From Streptomyces sp. NBRC 110611 (GTDB lineage: Bacteria > Actinomycetota > Actinomycetes > Streptomycetales > Streptomycetaceae), in contig NZ_BBUY01000007.1 in the NCBI RefSeq assembly GCF_001590865.1, positions 174,972-238,971 of the forward strand: a stretch of DNA of 64,000 bases, read 5' to 3'. Position 1 is the stretch's first letter. Each line of letters starts with the position of its first letter. Positions 60,927 through 64,000 of the stretch are shown one piece after another. The notes under the pieces were generated by a model that worked only from the letters and a program-made list of their open reading frames with translations, was not told the DNA's origin and made no database searches. Position numbers and translations under genes: made by a program.

Positions 60927-62455
60927 GGCCGACGCCAGCTCCGTCCGTCTCGTGCGAGCATTTCGTCCGCCTCGGCCGGGCCCCAGGTGCCCGCCGGGTA
61001 CTGCGCGGGCTTGCCGTGCTTGTCCCAGTACGTCTCGATCGGGTCGAGGATCCGCCAGGACTGCTCGACCTCCTCCACCCGCGGGAAGAGGTTGGCGTCG
61101 CCCAGCAGCACGTCCAGGATCAGACGCTCGTACGCCTCCGGGCTGGACTCCGTGAAGGACTCGCCGTACGCGAAGTCCATCGACACGTCCCGGACCTCCA
61201 TGGAGGTGCCCGGCACCTTGGACCCGAACCGCACGGTCACGCCCTCGTCCGGCTGCACCCGGATGACCAGGGCGTTCTGGCCCAGTTCCTCGGTGGTGGA
61301 GGTGTCGAAGGGGGAGTGCGGGGCGCGCTGGAAGACCACCGCGATCTCGGTGACCCGGCGGCCCAGCCGCTTGCCGGTGCGCAGGTAGAAGGGGACGCCC
61401 GCCCAGCGGCGGTTGTCGATCGACAGCTTGATCGCGGCGTAGGTGTCGGTCTTCGACTTCGGGTCGATGCCCTCTTCCTGGAGGTAGCCGACAGCCTGCT
61501 CGCCGCCCTGCCAGCCGGCCGCGTACTGCCCGCGCACGGTCTCCTTGCCGAGGTCCTTGGGCAGCCGGACCGCGCCCAGCACCTTGGTCTTCTCGGCTAC
61601 CAGCGCGTCCGCGTCGAAGGAGGCGGGCTCCTCCATGGCGGTCAGCGCGAGCAGCTGGAGGAGGTGGTTCTGGATGACGTCACGGGCGGCGCCGATGCCG
61701 TCGTAGTAGCCGGCCCGGCCGCCGATGCCGATGTCCTCGGCCATGGTGATCTGCACGTGGTCGACGTAGGAGCGGTTCCACAGCGGCTCGAACATCGTGT
61801 TGGCGAACCGCAGCGCCAGGATGTTCTGGACCGTCTCCTTGCCCAGGTAGTGGTCGATCCGGAAGACCTCGTTGGGCGGGAAGACCTCGTGGACGATCCG
61901 GTTGAGCTCCTGGGCGCTCGCCAGGTCGTGCCCGAACGGCTTCTCGATGACCGCGCGGCGCCAGGACCCCTCGGTCTGCTCGGCCAGCCCGTGCTTCTTC
62001 AGCTGCTGGACGACCGTGGGGAAGAACTTCGGCGGCACGGACAGGTAGAAGGCGAAGTTGCCGCCGGTGCCCTGGGCCTTGTCGAGCTCGTTGATGGTGT
62101 CCCGGAGGGTCTCGAAGGCCACGTCGTCGTCGAAGGTGCCCTGGACGAAGCGCATGCCCTGGCTGAGCTGCTGCCAGACCTCCTCACGGAACGGCGTACG
62201 CGCGTGCTCCTTGACCGCTGTGTACACCTCCTGCGCGAAGTCCTCGTCCTCCCACTCGCGGCGGGCGAACCCGACGAGCGAGAAACCCGGCGGAAGCAGT
62301 CCGCGGTTGGCCAGGTCGTAGACCGCAGGCATCAGCTTTTTGCGGGACAAATCGCCCGTGACGCCAAAGATGACCAGGCCCGACGGCCCCGCGATACGCG
62401 GGAGCCGCCGGTCCGCGGCGTCACGAAGCGGGTTCGCTCCATGAACAGCGGTCAA
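60923..62455 (-). CDS. zwf: Glucose-6-phosphate 1-dehydrogenase
   Basis: 510-aa enzyme making NADPH and 6-phosphogluconolactone. NADP site VIFGVTGDLSRKKLMPAVYDLANRG, active-site RIDHYLGKETVQN, C-terminal KPAQYPAGTWGPAEADEMLARDG. The best start is TTG 62455: GGAGGG lies 8 nt upstream, it is 4 nt after the tal stop and it gives the family N-terminus TAVHGANPLRDAADRRLPRIAGP. No ATG is available at this point. Confidence 0.95.
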   Translation of the reverse strand: MTAVHGANPLRDAADRRLPRIAGPSGLVIFGVTGDLSRKKLMPAVYDLANRGLLPPGFSLVGFARREWEDEDFAQEVYTAVKEHARTPFREEVWQQLSQGMRFVQGTFDDDVAFETLRDTINELDKAQGTGGNFAFYLSVPPKFFPTVVQQLKKHGLAEQTEGSWRRAVIEKPFGHDLASAQELNRIVHEVFPPNEVFRIDHYLGKETVQNILALRFANTMFEPLWNRSYVDHVQITMAEDIGIGGRAGYYDGIGAARDVIQNHLLQLLALTAMEEPASFDADALVAEKTKVLGAVRLPKDLGKETVRGQYAAGWQGGEQAVGYLQEEGIDPKSKTDTYAAIKLSIDNRRWAGVPFYLRTGKRLGRRVTEIAVVFQRAPHSPFDTSTTEELGQNALVIRVQPDEGVTVRFGSKVPGTSMEVRDVSMDFAYGESFTESSPEAYERLILDVLLGDANLFPRVEEVEQSWRILDPIETYWDKHGKPAQYPAGTWGPAEADEMLARDGRSWRRP

Positions 62456-62459
62456 GGGT

Positions 62460-63578
62460 TCAGCCCTCCGAAGGTGCGAGGCGCTTGAGCTCCGCCTCGG
62501 TCGACTTGAGCAGGTCGTTCCAGGAGGCCTCGAACTTCTCCACGCCCTCGTCCTCCAGGAGCTGCACGACCTCGTCGTACGAGATCCCGAGCGCGGCGAG
62601 CGCGTCGAGGTCGGCCTGCGCCGCCGCGTACCTGCCGCGCACCGTGTCACCGGTGATCTCGCCGCGCGCCGCGGTGGCCTCCAGGGTGGCCTCCGGCATG
62701 GTGTTGACCGTGCCCGGGGCGACCAGTTCGTCCACGTACAGGGTGTCCTTGTAGGCCGGGTCCTTGACACCGGTCGAGGCCCACAGCGGACGCTGCTTGT
62801 GCGCACCGGCCTTCTCCAGAGCGGCCCAGCGCTCCGAGCCGAAGACCTCCTCGTACGCCTGGTACGCCAGCCGGGCGTTGGCCAGCGCGGCCTTGCCCTT
62901 GAGCGCCTTGGCCTCGTCCGTGCCCAGCTTGTCCAGCCGCTTGTCGATCTCGGTGTCCACACGGGACACGAAGAACGACGCCACCGAACGGATCTCGGAC
63001 AGGTCCAGGCCGGCCGCCTTGGCCTTCTCCAGACCGGCCAGGTAGGCGTCCATCACCTCGCGGTAGCGCTCCAGCGAGAAGATCAGCGTGACGTTGACGC
63101 TGATGCCCAGGCCGATGACCTCGGTGATCGCCGGGAGGCCCGCCTTGGTGGCCGGGATCTTGATCAGGGTGTTCGGGCGGTCCACCAGCCAGGCCAGCTG
63201 CTTGGCCTCGGCGATGGTCGGCACGGTCTTGTGCGCCAGGCGCGGGTCGACCTCGATGGAGACCCGGCCGTCCTGGCCGCCGGTGGCGTCGAAGACCGGC
63301 CGCAGCACATCGGCGGCGTCCCGGACGTCGGCCGTCGTGATCATGCGGATCGCCTCGTCGACGGTGACCTTACGGGCCGCGAGGTCGCTGACCTGCTGCT
63401 GGTAGCCGTCGCCGGAGGAGATCGCCTTCTGGAAGATCGACGGGTTCGTCGTGACGCCGACGACGTGCTGCTCGTCGATCAGCTCGGCGAGGTTGCCGGA
63501 CGTGATGCGCTTGCGCGACAGGTCGTCCAGCCAGATCGCGACGCCTTCCTCGGAGAGGCGCTTGAGTGCGTCTGTCAT
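62460..63578 (-). CDS. tal: Transaldolase
   Basis: 372-aa transaldolase of the long actinobacterial type. Schiff-base Lys in TLIKIPATKAGLPAI (near residue 140), TTNPSIFQKAI near the N-terminus and FFVSRVDTEIDKRLD. ATG 63578 gives MTDALKRLSEEGVAIWLDDLSRKR. Lies between tkt (35-nt gap) and zwf (4-nt gap). Confidence 0.96.
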   Translation of the reverse strand: MTDALKRLSEEGVAIWLDDLSRKRITSGNLAELIDEQHVVGVTTNPSIFQKAISSGDGYQQQVSDLAARKVTVDEAIRMITTADVRDAADVLRPVFDATGGQDGRVSIEVDPRLAHKTVPTIAEAKQLAWLVDRPNTLIKIPATKAGLPAITEVIGLGISVNVTLIFSLERYREVMDAYLAGLEKAKAAGLDLSEIRSVASFFVSRVDTEIDKRLDKLGTDEAKALKGKAALANARLAYQAYEEVFGSERWAALEKAGAHKQRPLWASTGVKDPAYKDTLYVDELVAPGTVNTMPEATLEATAARGEITGDTVRGRYAAAQADLDALAALGISYDEVVQLLEDEGVEKFEASWNDLLKSTEAELKRLAPSEG

Positions 63579-63612
63579 GGGTTCTGCATCTCCTACTCGT
63601 TGGGTACGTGCG

Positions 63613-64000
63613 TCAGCGCGCGGCGGCTTCCAGCGACTCCCGGGCGGCGGCGGCCACCGCGTCGGCGGTGAAACCGAACTCGCGGAAGAGGACCTTGCCG
63701 TCGGCCGAGGCACCGAAGTGCTCCAGCGACACGATGCGTCCGGCGTCACCGACGAAGCGGTGCCAGGTCAGGCCGATACCGGCCTCGACGGCGACCCGGG
63801 CCTTCACGGACGGGGGCAGCACACTGTCGCGGTAGGCCTGGTCCTGCTGGTCGAACCACTCCACCGACGGCATCGACACCACCCGGGTGGGCACACCCGC
63901 GGCCTGCAGCTGCTCGCGCGCCGCCACGGCCAGCTGCACCTCGGAGCCGGTGCCGATCAGCACGACCTCGGGCTTGCCGCCCTCGGCCTCGAACAGGACG
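63613..64000 (-). CDS. tkt: Transketolase, C-terminal part only
   Basis: The last 128 codons of transketolase; the gene continues past the window edge. The visible part is the C-terminal domain (GTGSEVQLAVAAREQLQAAGVPTRVVSMPSVEWFDQQDQAYRDSVLP, then GLTWHRFVGDAGRIVSLEHFGASADGKVLFREFGFTADAV). It heads the pentose phosphate operon, with tal 35 nt downstream. The thiamine diphosphate site lies outside the window. Confidence 0.95.
   Translation of the reverse strand, partial: VLFEAEGGKPEVVLIGTGSEVQLAVAAREQLQAAGVPTRVVSMPSVEWFDQQDQAYRDSVLPPSVKARVAVEAGIGLTWHRFVGDAGRIVSLEHFGASADGKVLFREFGFTADAVAAAARESLEAAAR

Overview
The window is a piece of the core chromosome of a high-GC actinomycete, almost certainly a Streptomyces. 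The gene order runs polA - rpsA - coaE - uvrB - uvrA - uvrC - rapZ/yvcK/whiA - gap/pgk/tpiA - secG - pgi - pgl/opcA/zwf/tal/tkt. Other pointers are the sporulation regulator WhiA, frequent GTG starts (one TTG), mycothiol-type enzymes and Streptomyces-type small families (SPW_0924, DUF6343). I see no tRNA, rRNA, CRISPR array, IS element, integrase or prophage.

Layout. 1-7 kb: the 3' part of polA, a DUF4184 membrane protein, a secreted lytic transglycosylase, SPW_0924 and a DUF3068/PorA-like protein. 7-17.5 kb: HrpB helicase, a methyltransferase, rpsA, a PAC2 protein, coaE, a TPR protein, a DUF6343 protein and a UvrD-like helicase. 17.5-24.2 kb: a translationally coupled three-gene operon (SNF2 ATPase, SWIM zinc-finger protein, helicase-associated winged-helix protein). 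24-31 kb: FAD oxidoreductase, quinone oxidoreductase with an IclR regulator, DUF1697, Ogt and a secreted GDPD phosphodiesterase. 31-39 kb: uvrB, TerD, a TerD fusion, a probable Mn2+ riboswitch with terC, an MBL hydrolase and a mycothiol-dependent enzyme. 39-50 kb: uvrA, a PfkB kinase, a Rieske protein, an XRE regulator divergent from a secreted papain-like protease and its surface-protein partner, then uvrC. 50-64 kb: rapZ-yvcK-whiA, lower glycolysis, secG, an RbpA paralogue, pgi, and the pentose phosphate operon.

DNA repair is the connecting theme. uvrA, uvrB and uvrC lie within 19 kb, with polA, ogt and several helicases nearby. Four repair or helicase genes (uvrB, uvrC, ogt, hrpB) carry the same promoter geometry: TGTCAGTG, an 8-nt spacer, a TAnnnT-like -10 (CACACT for hrpB), then 6-7 nt to the start codon. 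This is the RecA-NDp/PafBC motif of mycobacterial LexA-independent DNA-damage genes, and here it would give leaderless mRNAs. uvrA lacks it but has a degenerate SOS-box-like sequence instead. The lower half of the window is central carbon metabolism: triose-phosphate glycolysis on the + strand, and the oxidative and non-oxidative pentose phosphate genes on the - strand, meeting at a strong bidirectional terminator.

The most interesting items are the damage-promoter set, the SNF2/SWIM/winged-helix operon, the terC leader whose helix covers the Shine-Dalgarno, the TerD protein fused to a P-loop-less FtsK-like module, the lysine-rich tail on UvrA, REP-like palindromes translated inside two genes, and the secreted protease/surface protein/XRE locus.
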